Shown: positions 41,906 to 51,429 of the stretch, piece by piece
Position numbering within the stretch: the first letter of the stretch is position 1
How the letters are laid out: each line of letters starts with the position of its first letter
DNA from: JAGWAJ01 sp026707615
GTDB lineage: Bacteria > Acidobacteriota > Vicinamibacteria > Vicinamibacterales > UBA8438
Reading direction: 5' to 3'
Assembly: GCA_965207595.1 (NCBI GenBank)
Contig: CBDBMW010000012.1
Span: forward strand, 1,488,001-1,552,000
Length of the DNA stretch: 64,000 bases
Made by a program: the position numbers and the translations under genes
The notes under the pieces: generated by a model
Databases searched by the model: none
Told to the model about the DNA's origin: nothing
What the model saw: only the letters and a program-made list of their open reading frames with translations

Positions 41906-42772
41906 ATGCGGCCGTTACGCGGCGGACCGATCGCGGTGCTGGTGGCGTTGTCCGTGGCCATGCTGACCGTTCCCGCCTCCCGGCCGGCAGGCGGCGCGGC
42001 GGCTCCGGAGGCCTCGGCCGGAAGCCGCCTTCCGTCTCTCCACGCCGCCGGCGCGCAGCGCGAGGCGTTCGATCCGCGCGCCCTGCTCGACCGCCGCCGC
42101 GGCACGATGCGCCGCCCCGCCGGTCCCCACGAGTTCTACTTCACCCGCGCCATCTACTCGAGCGGCTGGGGCTGGAACCGCTGGGCCATCGACTACCCGA
42201 AGTCCGACCGGCAGTTCATGACGATCGTCAACCGGCTGATTTCGATCGATGCGTCGGAGTACGAGAACGCCATCCGCCTCGACGACCCCGAGCTCCGCAA
42301 GTACCCGTTCCTGTACGCCCTCGAGGTGGGTGACATCGCGCTCGGCCCGGCCGAGATCGAGGGGCTCCGCAACTACCTGCTGGCGGGCGGGTTCCTGGTC
42401 ATCGACGACTTCTGGGGCTCGTGGCAGTGGGCGACCTTCGAGCAGCAGATCCGGCGCGTGTTTCCCGAGCTTCCGATCGTCGACATTCCGCTGGACCACC
42501 CCATCTTCAATGCCGTCTACCGGATCGACGAGATACTGCAGGTGCCGGCGATCGGCAACTTCTGGGGCGGCCGGACCTGGGAGCAGGACGGATACGAGGC
42601 CCACGCCCGCGGGATCTTCGACGAGCACGGGCGCCTGATGGTCGTCATCAACTGGAACACCGACCTCGGAGACGCCTGGGAGTGGGCCGAGCGCCCCGAG
42701 TACCCCCTCAAGTTCTCCACCTTCGCGGTGGAGATGGGGATCAACTTCATCGTCTACGCGATGAGCCACTAG
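41906..42772 (+). CDS. DUF4159 family protein, paralogue 1 (exported)
   Basis: A 288-residue protein with a signal segment (IAVLVALSVAMLTVPAS) and a DUF4159 domain from about 75 to the end. Motifs include FYFTRAIYSSGWGWNRWAID, YPFLYALEVGDI, YLLAGGFLVIDDFWGS and LMVVINWNTDLGDAWEW. DUF4159 proteins occur with MoxR/DUF58/BatA genes and have a class-I-amidotransferase-like fold with no proven activity. ATG 41906 follows CGGGAGC. This is the first of three DUF4159 genes in the cluster and directly precedes a VWA membrane protein. Confidence 0.9.
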   Translation: MRPLRGGPIAVLVALSVAMLTVPASRPAGGAAAPEASAGSRLPSLHAAGAQREAFDPRALLDRRRGTMRRPAGPHEFYFTRAIYSSGWGWNRWAIDYPKSDRQFMTIVNRLISIDASEYENAIRLDDPELRKYPFLYALEVGDIALGPAEIEGLRNYLLAGGFLVIDDFWGSWQWATFEQQIRRVFPELPIVDIPLDHPIFNAVYRIDEILQVPAIGNFWGGRTWEQDGYEAHARGIFDEHGRLMVVINWNTDLGDAWEWAERPEYPLKFSTFAVEMGINFIVYAMSH

Positions 42773-42799
42773 GAGCCGGCGCCGCACGGCGCGGGCTCC
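42772..42799 (+). repeat. Dispersed palindromic element between DUF4159 and VWA genes
   Basis: GGAGCC (42772-42777), G, GCGCCG (42779-42784), CA, CGGCGC (42787-42792), G, GGCTCC (42794-42799): outer and inner arms pair perfectly with a single central mismatch, the same layout as at 40802-40834. It begins at the stop codon of the DUF4159 gene and lies 16 bp before the next gene. It could form an mRNA hairpin separating expression of the two genes. Confidence 0.7.
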
Positions 42800-42815
42800 A
42801 AGACCCGCGAGACCG

Positions 42816-45080
42816 ATGTTCGAACCGATCTTCGAGTTCCTGTTCAAGTACCGCCCCCTCGTCTTCGAGCAGGGCGACTTCGCCATCCGGGCCCCCTGGA
42901 CCATCGCGCTCGGCGCCGCGGCCGTCGCCGCCGCCCTCACGCTCAGGACCTACGCGCAGGTCCGGGGCAACAGCCAGCCGCTCGATCGCACCGTCCTGGC
43001 CGCGATTCGGCTGGGGGCGATCGCCGTCGTGGCCTTCTGCCTGCTGCAGCCGGTCGTCGTGCTCTCGTCGGTCGTCCCGCAGCAGAACTTCCTGGGCGTG
43101 CTGGTCGACGACTCGCGCAGCATGCAGATCGCGGACCGCGACGAGACGGAGCGGCTGCGCTTCGTCGAGGACCGGCTCCGGGCCGGCGGCGACCTCCGGA
43201 CCGCGCTCGAGGAGCGCTTCGCGCTGCGCTTCTTCGGGTTCTCGACGGAGACCGATCGGCTCGGCGACGTCGACGAGCTGACCTACCGCGGCACGCGCAC
43301 CCACCTCGGGCAGGCGCTCGAGCGGGCGCACGAGGAGCTGACGGGTGTGCCGCTCTCCGGGCTGGTCGTGGTGACCGACGGGGCCGACAACGCGGACGGC
43401 GGCCTCGGCGAGTCGCTGCTGCCGATCCAGGCGGCCGGCATCCCCGTGTTCACGGTCGGTCTCGGCCGCGAGACCTTCGACCGCGACATCCAGTTGAGCC
43501 GCGTCGAGACACCGCGCCGCGTGCTGCGCGGCGCCGCGCTGGTCGTCGACGCGGTCGTCACGCACCGCGGCTACCGGGGCGAGACGGTGACCGTGCAGGT
43601 GGAGGACGAGGGCCGCATCGTCGGCTCCGAGGAGGTCGAGCTCGGGCGCGACGGGGAGCCGCGGACCGTCCGGCTGCGGTTCACCGCCGCCGAGGAGGGG
43701 CCCCGCCTGTTCACCTTCCGCGTCTCGCCCCGTCCGGGCGAGATGGTCACGCAGAACAACGTGCGCGACGCGCTGATGCTGGTCGAGAACCACAGCGAGA
43801 AGGTCCTGTACTTCGAGGGCGAGCCGCGCTTCGAGGTGAAGTTCCTGCGCCGCGCGGTGGCCGACGACGAGAATCTCCACGTCTCGATCCTGCAGCGGAC
43901 GGCGGAGAACAAGTTCATGCGCCTCGACGTCGAGGACGCGGACGACCTGGTGGGCGGCTTCCCCACCACGCGCGCCGACCTGTACCGCTACAGCGGGCTC
44001 GTGCTCGGCAGCATCGAGGCCAACTACTTCACGCCCGATCAGCTCCGGATGATCGCCGACTTCGTCAACAACCGCGGCGGCGGCCTGCTGATGCTCGGCA
44101 GCCAGCGGTCGTTCGCCGAGGGGGGCTATGCCGGGACGCCGGTCGCCGACGTGCTTCCGGTGGTGCTCGGCGACGCGGAAGGCGAGGAGGACTTCTTCGT
44201 CGAGGTCGCCGTGGAGCCCACGCGGGCCGGCGCCACCCACGCCGCCACCCAGATCGCCGAGAGCGAGGAGCTGTCGGTCGACCGCTGGAACGAGTTGCCG
44301 CCGATCACCATCGTCAACCCGATCACCGAGGTGAAGCCGGGCGCCACGACGCTGCTGACGAGCGCGTCGGACGACCTGGTGGTGCTGGCCTTCCAGCGCT
44401 ACGGGGCCGGCAAGTCGCTCGCGTTTCCCGTGCAGGACTCGTGGATGTGGCAGATGCACGCCGACATCGCGGTCGAGGACATGACGCACGAGACGTTCTG
44501 GCGGCGCATGCTCCGGTGGCTGGTCGACGGCGTGCCGGATCAGATCACCGCGGAGCTGCCGGCCGAACGGGTGGAGCCGGGCCAGGCCGTGACGATCCTG
44601 GCCACGGTGGGCGACGCCAACTTCGAGGAGATCAACAACAGCGCCGTGATCGCCTCGGTGACCCACCCGGACGGGGACTTCACCGACCGCCGGATGGAGT
44701 GGACGGCGGAGGCCGACGGCGAGTACCGCGCCACGTTCATCCCGCCCGTCGAGGGTTTCTACGAGGTACGGATCGAGGCGATGAGCGGCGACGAGCTCAT
44801 CGGTGAGGACGTGACCTGGCTGCAGGTGGCGCCGAGCGACGCCGAGTACTACGACTCGACGATGCGCACGGCGCTCCTCGATCGCATCGCCGAGGAGACC
44901 GGGGGACGGCGCTACACGCCCGACACCGTCGCCTCGCTGCCCGACGACGTGCAGTTCGTGGGCGGGGGCGTGACCGTCGTCGAGGAGCGCGACCTCTGGG
45001 ACATGCCGGTGCTGCTGCTGCTGCTCGGCACGCTGGTCCTCGGCGAGTGGGGCTACCGGCGCTTCCGGGGGCTTGCGTGA
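42816..45080 (+). CDS. VWA and glutamine-amidotransferase-like membrane protein
   Basis: A 754-residue protein. Two N-terminal membrane segments (about 25-45 and 62-85) precede a von Willebrand A domain with MIDAS VDDSRSMQ (D-x-S-x-S) and LSGLVVVTDGADNADGG. A class-I-amidotransferase-like domain follows (ANYFTPDQLRMIADFVNNRG, GGLLMLGSQRSFAEGGYAG), then Ig-like strands and a final membrane helix (MPVLLLLLGTLVLGEWGY). The type is usual for DUF4159/BatA clusters, where it is presumed to act in an envelope complex. Its TGA overlaps the GTG of the next gene (GTGA), so the two are coupled. Confidence 0.88.
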   Translation: MFEPIFEFLFKYRPLVFEQGDFAIRAPWTIALGAAAVAAALTLRTYAQVRGNSQPLDRTVLAAIRLGAIAVVAFCLLQPVVVLSSVVPQQNFLGVLVDDSRSMQIADRDETERLRFVEDRLRAGGDLRTALEERFALRFFGFSTETDRLGDVDELTYRGTRTHLGQALERAHEELTGVPLSGLVVVTDGADNADGGLGESLLPIQAAGIPVFTVGLGRETFDRDIQLSRVETPRRVLRGAALVVDAVVTHRGYRGETVTVQVEDEGRIVGSEEVELGRDGEPRTVRLRFTAAEEGPRLFTFRVSPRPGEMVTQNNVRDALMLVENHSEKVLYFEGEPRFEVKFLRRAVADDENLHVSILQRTAENKFMRLDVEDADDLVGGFPTTRADLYRYSGLVLGSIEANYFTPDQLRMIADFVNNRGGGLLMLGSQRSFAEGGYAGTPVADVLPVVLGDAEGEEDFFVEVAVEPTRAGATHAATQIAESEELSVDRWNELPPITIVNPITEVKPGATTLLTSASDDLVVLAFQRYGAGKSLAFPVQDSWMWQMHADIAVEDMTHETFWRRMLRWLVDGVPDQITAELPAERVEPGQAVTILATVGDANFEEINNSAVIASVTHPDGDFTDRRMEWTAEADGEYRATFIPPVEGFYEVRIEAMSGDELIGEDVTWLQVAPSDAEYYDSTMRTALLDRIAEETGGRRYTPDTVASLPDDVQFVGGGVTVVEERDLWDMPVLLLLLGTLVLGEWGYRRFRGLA

Positions 45081-46099
45081 GGACCGTCCTCCTCGCGGCG
45101 GGGCTGCTGCTGGGAGCGGCGGCGAGCGCCGGCGCGCAGCAGGCGCACCTGCTCGTCGTGGCGGGCCTCGGCGGGGATCCGACCTACCGGGAGCAGTTCC
45201 ACGCCTGGGCCACGACGCTGGTCGAGGCGGCGACGGCGCGCTACGACCTCCCGCCGGAGCGGATCACCTACCTCGGCGAAGACCCGGAGCTCGATCCGGA
45301 GCGCATCGCCGGCCGCTCGACGCGCGAGAACATCGCCGCGGCCGTCGACGCTCTCGCGGAGGGGTCCGCGAGCGGCGACCACGTGGTCATCGTGCTCTTC
45401 GGCCACGGCAGCGAGAGCGGCGCGCCGCGCGTGAACCTGCCGGGCCGCGACCTCGCGGCCGACGACTACGCGGGGTTGCTCGATCGCCTGGACGGCCGGC
45501 GCATCACCTTCGTGAACACGGCCAGCGCCAGCGGGCCGTTCGTCGAGTCGCTCTCCGGGCCGGACCGCCTCGTGATGACGGCTACCCGCAGCGGCCGCGA
45601 GTGGAACGCTGCGCTGTTCGGCGGCCACTTCGTCGACGCCTTCGCCGACGGCGAGTCGGATGCCGACGTGAACAAGGACGGCCGCGTCTCGATGCTCGAG
45701 GCCTTCACCTACGCGCGTCTCCGGGTGGCCCAGGCGTACGAGGCGGAGGGCCTGCTGCTGACGGAGCACGCGCTGCTCGACGACAACGGCGACGGCGCGG
45801 GCGCGCTGGAGCCCGATCCGCTCGAGGGCGACGGGAGGATGGCGCGGACGCTCTTCCTCACCTCCGGCGAGGCGACCGCGTCCGCCATGGCGTTCCCGGA
45901 CGATCCGGAGCTCCGGCCCCTCTACGACGAGCGTGCCGCACTCGAGGCGCGCGTCGAGGAGCTCCGCGGGCTGCGCGGCGGGCTCGACGCCGAGCAGTAC
46001 GAGCGGCAGCTCCAGACGCTGCTCGTCGAGATCGCCCTCAAGAGCCGCGAGATCCGCCGGCTCGAGGCGGCGCGCGGCGTGCCGGAGGAGGGGCGCTAG
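45077..46099 (+). CDS. C13 (legumain/caspase-fold)-like protein lacking the catalytic cysteine
   Basis: A 340-residue exported protein. A signal peptide (LLAAGLLLGAAASAGAQ) precedes a caspase-hemoglobinase-like fold (HLLVVAGLGGDPTYREQF; VVIVLFGHGSES with the catalytic-type His110). The segment where the catalytic Cys should follow the next strand reads ITFVNTASASGPFVESL, with no cysteine. An EF-hand-like DADVNKDGRVSM loop (about 195-206) and a C-terminal coiled coil (RAALEARVEELRGLRGGL onwards) complete it. The lost nucleophile suggests a non-proteolytic scaffold or sensor. GTG 45077 overlaps the preceding stop. It belongs to the envelope cluster and is followed by a DUF4159 gene 3 bp later. 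Confidence 0.72.
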   Translation: MRTVLLAAGLLLGAAASAGAQQAHLLVVAGLGGDPTYREQFHAWATTLVEAATARYDLPPERITYLGEDPELDPERIAGRSTRENIAAAVDALAEGSASGDHVVIVLFGHGSESGAPRVNLPGRDLAADDYAGLLDRLDGRRITFVNTASASGPFVESLSGPDRLVMTATRSGREWNAALFGGHFVDAFADGESDADVNKDGRVSMLEAFTYARLRVAQAYEAEGLLLTEHALLDDNGDGAGALEPDPLEGDGRMARTLFLTSGEATASAMAFPDDPELRPLYDERAALEARVEELRGLRGGLDAEQYERQLQTLLVEIALKSREIRRLEAARGVPEEGR

Positions 46100-46102
46100 G
46101 CG

Positions 46103-46885
46103 ATGCCGGTGTCGACCGGGCGGCGCCGCGGCCGCCGCTGGGCGGCCGGCGTCGCCTGCGCGGCGGTGCTCGGCGCGCTGGCCGCCACGGCCGGGCTCGC
46201 CGTCGCCGACGTCGCGCCCTGCAACACCGCGTACACCGGAGAGCTGGTCTTCGTCCGGCTGCGCTACGATGCCGCGCAGAGCCGCCGCTGCGGTCCGCTC
46301 CCGCAGTTCATCACCTGGGCCCACGACTATCCGCGGGCCGAGCGGAACCTCACGAGGATCCTCGACGAGGTCACGTACATCGATCCCTTCCAGGGCCCCA
46401 ACGGGGGCAACGTCCTGGCCCTCGACGACCCGGAGCTCCACAAGTTCCCGATCGCGTACATGGCCGAGCCCGGCCACTGGTATCCGTCCGAGGCCGAGGT
46501 GCTCGGCCTCCGGCGCTACGTCGAGAAGGGGGGCTTCCTCATCTTCGACGACTTCTGGGAAGGCCACTGGGACAACTTCGAGGCGCAGATGCGGCGTGTC
46601 CTGCCCGACGCCCGGCTGCTGCCGGTGGACCTGGCGCACCCCGTGTTCCAGTCGTTCTTCGAGATCGAGAGCCTCGAGATGCCGCCGGTGTACGGCCCGC
46701 CGGTCGAGTTCCACGGCATCTTCGAGGACAACGATCCCACCGGGCGGATGATCGCGATCGCGAACTACAACAACGACATCGGCGAGTACTGGGAGTACTC
46801 CGACACCGGCTGGGTCCCGATCGATCTGTCGAACGAGGCGTACAAGTTCGGCGTGAACTACCTGATGTATGCGCTGACCCACTAG
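46103..46885 (+). CDS. DUF4159 family protein, paralogue 2 (exported)
   Basis: A 260-residue DUF4159 protein with a signal segment (ACAAVLGALAATAGLAVAD). Motifs include ELVFVRLRYDAAQSRRCG, FPIAYMAEPGHWYPSEAEV, YVEKGGFLIFDDFWEGHW and MIAIANYNNDIGEYWEYS. It keeps the GGFL-x-x-DDFW motif of the paralogues at 41.9 and 55.2 kb, but it has a cysteine pair in the N-terminal region. It starts 3 bp after the C13-like gene and is followed, after a 114-bp gap with a palindromic element, by moxR. It is likely part of the same operon. Confidence 0.9.
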   Translation: MPVSTGRRRGRRWAAGVACAAVLGALAATAGLAVADVAPCNTAYTGELVFVRLRYDAAQSRRCGPLPQFITWAHDYPRAERNLTRILDEVTYIDPFQGPNGGNVLALDDPELHKFPIAYMAEPGHWYPSEAEVLGLRRYVEKGGFLIFDDFWEGHWDNFEAQMRRVLPDARLLPVDLAHPVFQSFFEIESLEMPPVYGPPVEFHGIFEDNDPTGRMIAIANYNNDIGEYWEYSDTGWVPIDLSNEAYKFGVNYLMYALTH

Positions 46886-46967
46886 CCCGGCAATCGTCGC
46901 CTGCGGCTCCGACTTGCCGCACGACCGGGCCTCCGGGAGCCCGCGCCGCTTCACCGCGCAGACTTCC
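46886..46967. repeat. Dispersed palindromic element, degenerate copy
   Basis: After the DUF4159 stop the sequence reads AATCGTCGCCTGCGGCTCCG, as near the other intergenic copies. A decayed palindrome follows (46935-46967: GGGAGCC, C, GCGCCG, loop, CGCGC, A, GACTTCC). The inner and outer arms keep the standard layout but contain substitutions and a one-base deletion. It lies in the gap before moxR, upstream of AAGGAGAG, its Shine-Dalgarno. Confidence 0.55.
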
Positions 46968-46999
46968 CCGACCGGCGGTTCGTATCGAAGGAGAGACGC

Positions 47000-48046
<1,047 letters not shown>

Positions 48047-48048
48047 CC

Positions 48049-48960
48049 ATGGACGCCCAGCACGCCGCTCCCGGGGCGCGCTTCGTCGATCCGAAGACGC
48101 TCGCCCGCATCGGCAGCCTCGAGCTGCTGGCGCGCACCGTCGTCGACGGCTTCATCAACGGCCTGCACAAGGCGCCGTACCTGGGGGTGTCGATCGACTT
48201 CGCCGAGCACCGGATGTACATGCCCGGCGACGACATCCGCTTCATGGACTGGCGGGTGTTCGCGCGGACCGACCGCTTCTACGTCAAGACCTTCGAGGCC
48301 GACACCAACGCCAACTTCTCGGTCCTCTTCGACGTCTCCCGGTCGATGAGCTTCACGAGCGGCGGGGTGTCGAAGCTCGACTACGGCCGCTACCTCGCGG
48401 CCTGCCTCACCTACTTCTCGACGAAGCAGCGCGACCGGGTGGGTCTCGTGACGTTCGACGACGACATCGTGACGCGCGTGCCCCCCTCCGCGAAGCACCT
48501 CGAGGTCGTGCTCCACACGCTCGATCGGATCGAGGCGGGGCGTCCGGGGTCGTTCGAGCGCCCCCTCTTCAAGGCGACCGAGTTCTTCAAGCGCCGGGGC
48601 ATCCTGCTGTTCATCTCCGACTTCTACGACGAGCCGCAGGCGATCGTCGACGCCCTGAAGCCGTACCGCTACGGCGGCAACGACGTGCTCGTGTTCCACG
48701 TGCTCGATCCCGCCGAGATCGACTTCCCCTACGACGACGCGACGAGCTTCCAGGACCTGGAGACCGGCCGCAAGTTGCCGGTGGTGCCCGAGAAGCTGCG
48801 CGAGCAGTACCGCCAGCTCGTGCAGGAGCACGTCGCCGCGCTCTCGAAGCTCTGCGGTGAGAACCGTATCGACTACGCCATGTTCAACACGTCGCAGCCG
48901 CTCGACCATGCACTCTTCCAGTACCTGGCGATGCGGCACAAACTGACGAGGACCCGCTGA
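48049..48960 (+). CDS. DUF58 (VWA-fold) protein
   Basis: A 303-residue protein with the DUF58 signature GDDIRFMDWRVFARTDRFYV (about 62-81) and a VWA-like MIDAS FDVSRSMS starting at Asp95 (D-x-S-x-S). It is the standard partner of MoxR ATPases; in this group it is thought to help assemble or regulate VWA protein complexes at the membrane. No membrane helix is present. The ATG lies 2 bp after the moxR stop, and its stop overlaps the BatA-like start by one base (TGATG), so translation is coupled both ways. Confidence 0.93.
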   Translation: MDAQHAAPGARFVDPKTLARIGSLELLARTVVDGFINGLHKAPYLGVSIDFAEHRMYMPGDDIRFMDWRVFARTDRFYVKTFEADTNANFSVLFDVSRSMSFTSGGVSKLDYGRYLAACLTYFSTKQRDRVGLVTFDDDIVTRVPPSAKHLEVVLHTLDRIEAGRPGSFERPLFKATEFFKRRGILLFISDFYDEPQAIVDALKPYRYGGNDVLVFHVLDPAEIDFPYDDATSFQDLETGRKLPVVPEKLREQYRQLVQEHVAALSKLCGENRIDYAMFNTSQPLDHALFQYLAMRHKLTRTR

Positions 48961-51035
48961 TGGGGCTGCTTGCGCCGCTGTTCCTGCTGGGGCTCGCGGC
49001 GATCGCCGTGCCGATCGTCATTCACATGATTCAGCGCGAACGCAAGGAGGTCATCGAGTTCCCCTCCCTGATGTTCGTCCGCCGCATCCCGTTCCACTCG
49101 TTCCGGCGCCAGCGGATCCGCCACTGGTTCCTGCTGCTGCTGCGCTGCGCCGCGCTCGCCCTGCTGGTGCTCGCGTTCGCGCGGCCCTTCGTCCGCTCGC
49201 CGGCCCTGGCGGCGGTGACGGACGGGGCGCGCGAGGTGGTCATCCTCCTCGACCGGTCGTACAGCATGGGCTTCGCCGACCACTGGGAGCGCGCCCGCGA
49301 CGCGGCCCGCGACGCCGTGAACGGGCTGGCCCCCGACGATCGGGCGACGCTCATCTTCTTCGACAGCGGCGCCGCGGCGGGACCGCGGTCTACGACCGAG
49401 CGGGCGAGCCTGCGGGGACTGATCCGCGACGCGGAGCTCGGCGCCGGAGTCACCCGCTACGGGCCCGCGCTGAAGCTGGCCGAGGGGATCTTCGAGAGCT
49501 CGGAGCTGCCGCGTCTCGAGGCGGTGATGATCAGCGACTTCCAGCGCTCGGGAGTCGACAGCGCCGCCGGCATCCGCTTCCCCGAGGGGGCCGTGCTGAC
49601 GCCCGTCCCGATCGGGACCGACGTCGCCGCGGCGAACGTCAGCGTCGCCGGCGTGCTCTTCCAGCGCGAGTACTTCTCCGGGCGCGAGCGCGTCGCGGTC
49701 GGGGCGCGGCTGACCAACCGCGGCGCGGCGGCGATCGAGGGCCTCGAGGTCGCGCTCGAGATGGACGGGCGGCCGGTCGAGACGCTCACCGCGGACCTGC
49801 CGGCGAACGGGTCGGTGACGGTCGACTTCGCGGCGGTCACCCTGACCGACGTGCGGGTGCCCGGTGCGGTCCGCGTGGAGGCGGACACCCTGCCGGCGGA
49901 CGACGTCTTCCATTTCGTCATCTCGCCGGGGCAGGTCGTGCGCGTGCTCGTCGTCGGGAACGAGCGGTCGACGCCGGAAGCCGATCTGTACCTGACGCGC
50001 GCCCTCGGGATCGGCTCCGCTCCGGCCTTCGACGTGCGCTCGACGACGCTCGGGGCGCTCGAGGCCGCCGACCTCGACGACCGGCAGGTGGTGGTCCTGA
50101 ACGACGTGGGCGCGCCCCCCGGCGCCGCCGGCCGCGCCCTCGCGGACTGGGTCGAGGCGGGCGGCGGGCTGCTCGTCGCGGCGGGGGAGCGGAGCGCGTG
50201 GCCGGCGGGCGCGCCGGACCTGTTGCCGGGCGGCGTCGGCAGCCCGCAGGATCGCGCGGGCCGGGGCGGCGCCCTCGGTTACGTCGACTACACGCACCCG
50301 GTCTTCGAGGTCTTCGCGGCTCCCCGGAGCGGCGACGTGACGACGGCCCGCTTCTTCCGCTACCGGCCGATCGAGCCGCAGGCGGACGCCGTCACGCTGG
50401 CCCGCTTCGACGACGGGCAGCCCGCCCTCGTCGAGCGGCGGATCGGACGCGGCAACGTGCTGCTCTGGGCCTCGGGACTCGACAGCTTCTGGAACGACCT
50501 GGCCAAGAAGCCGGTCTACCTTCCGTTCGTGCACCGCCTCACGGAGTACCTGGCCGACTACCGGCCGCCGACGCCGTGGTTCCCGGCCGGGCAGGTGCTG
50601 AACCTCTCGGAACAGGAAGTGGCCCTCGGCACGGGCGGGCTCGCCGAGGCCGAGTTCGTCGTCATGTCCCCGTCCGGCCGCCGCATTCCGGTGAGCGCCG
50701 GCGATCGCGCCGGCTTCATCGACCTCGCCGAGCAGGGGCTCTACGAGGTCCACGACGCGCGCGCCGCCGACCCGCGCCCACTTACACTGGCCGTCAACGT
50801 CGACCTCGCGGAGTCGGATCTCACCGCGGTCGATCCCGAGGAGCTGGCGGCCACCCTGACCGGCCGCGTCGGGCAGGGACGCGAGGCGTCCGCCCCGGTG
50901 CGGGAGATCAGCGCCGGCGACCTGGAGCGCCGCCAGTCGGTCTGGTGGTACCTGCTCGTGGCAGCGTTCCTGCTCCTGGTCGGCGAGACCGTCGTCTCGA
51001 ACCGCCTCTCGCGCACCGTCCTGACCGCCGACTAG
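48960..51035 (+). CDS. BatA-type membrane protein with VWA domain
   Basis: A 691-residue protein. The N-terminal BatA domain (APLFLLGLAAIAVPIVIHMI, FPSLMFVRRIPFHSFRRQRI) ends in a second membrane helix. A VWA domain follows with MIDAS LLDRSYSM (Asp98). A long periplasmic part has CARDB/Ig-like strands and a glutamine-amidotransferase-like segment (VVVLNDVGAPPGAAGRAL and GGGLLVAAGERSAWPAG). The C terminus has a last membrane segment (WYLLVAAFLLLVGETVV). The whole matches the membrane partner of MoxR-DUF58. It follows the DUF58 gene with overlap. Confidence 0.9.
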   Translation: MGLLAPLFLLGLAAIAVPIVIHMIQRERKEVIEFPSLMFVRRIPFHSFRRQRIRHWFLLLLRCAALALLVLAFARPFVRSPALAAVTDGAREVVILLDRSYSMGFADHWERARDAARDAVNGLAPDDRATLIFFDSGAAAGPRSTTERASLRGLIRDAELGAGVTRYGPALKLAEGIFESSELPRLEAVMISDFQRSGVDSAAGIRFPEGAVLTPVPIGTDVAAANVSVAGVLFQREYFSGRERVAVGARLTNRGAAAIEGLEVALEMDGRPVETLTADLPANGSVTVDFAAVTLTDVRVPGAVRVEADTLPADDVFHFVISPGQVVRVLVVGNERSTPEADLYLTRALGIGSAPAFDVRSTTLGALEAADLDDRQVVVLNDVGAPPGAAGRALADWVEAGGGLLVAAGERSAWPAGAPDLLPGGVGSPQDRAGRGGALGYVDYTHPVFEVFAAPRSGDVTTARFFRYRPIEPQADAVTLARFDDGQPALVERRIGRGNVLLWASGLDSFWNDLAKKPVYLPFVHRLTEYLADYRPPTPWFPAGQVLNLSEQEVALGTGGLAEAEFVVMSPSGRRIPVSAGDRAGFIDLAEQGLYEVHDARAADPRPLTLAVNVDLAESDLTAVDPEELAATLTGRVGQGREASAPVREISAGDLERRQSVWWYLLVAAFLLLVGETVVSNRLSRTVLTAD

Positions 51036-51429
51036 AAAGGCGCCCGTGAGGGCGTGCCGGAGCGAGGTTCCCGCGCACGGCGGGTCTGCATCGCGACCCA
51101 TCTCAGCACCGCGAGGCCGTGAGCGAGCCTCGCCGGCTCGCGGCCGGGAGCCGGCGCCAGCGGCTTCCGGGGGCCTGCCCCAGAAAAGGCGTCCTCAGAA
51201 GTCACTTTATAGCAACAACTTACGGGGTATTTCGCCGCCGGTTTCCGAGTGGTCCTTTACGAGGCTGTAACGGCGTGTTTCGGCGATGTAAGATGCGACG
51301 AGGAGCTTGACGTACTCGAGGAGCTTGACTTACGGAGGAGCTTCAGGTAAGTGCCAGTTCGCAACACGGTGCCACTCGCAACACGGCGCCTGAGGAAGCA
51401 CACTGCACCACGAATCCGAGGCTGAATCG
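51036..51429 (+). promoter_or_regulatory. 394-bp non-coding leader with hairpin, iterated motifs and lower GC
   Basis: The gap before the DUF4175 gene starts with a hairpin (51040-51059, GGCGCCC/GGGCGTGCC) just after the BatA-like stop. It then becomes AT-richer than its surroundings from about 51190. CGAGGAGCTTGAC occurs at 51299-51311 and 51317-51329, with a variant (GGAGGAGCTTCAG) at 51334-51346. TCGCAACACGG occurs at 51359-51369 and 51376-51386. A TAAGAT (51289-51294) could be a -10 element. An open frame of 45 codons ending at TAA 51348-51350 runs through the repeats; its only start is GTG 51249. Confidence 0.5.

Noticed and set aside
51213..51350. Small coding gene in the DUF4175 leader
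   Set aside because: The 45-codon frame has no ATG, only an internal GTG without a Shine-Dalgarno; its protein-like look may come from the repeats.
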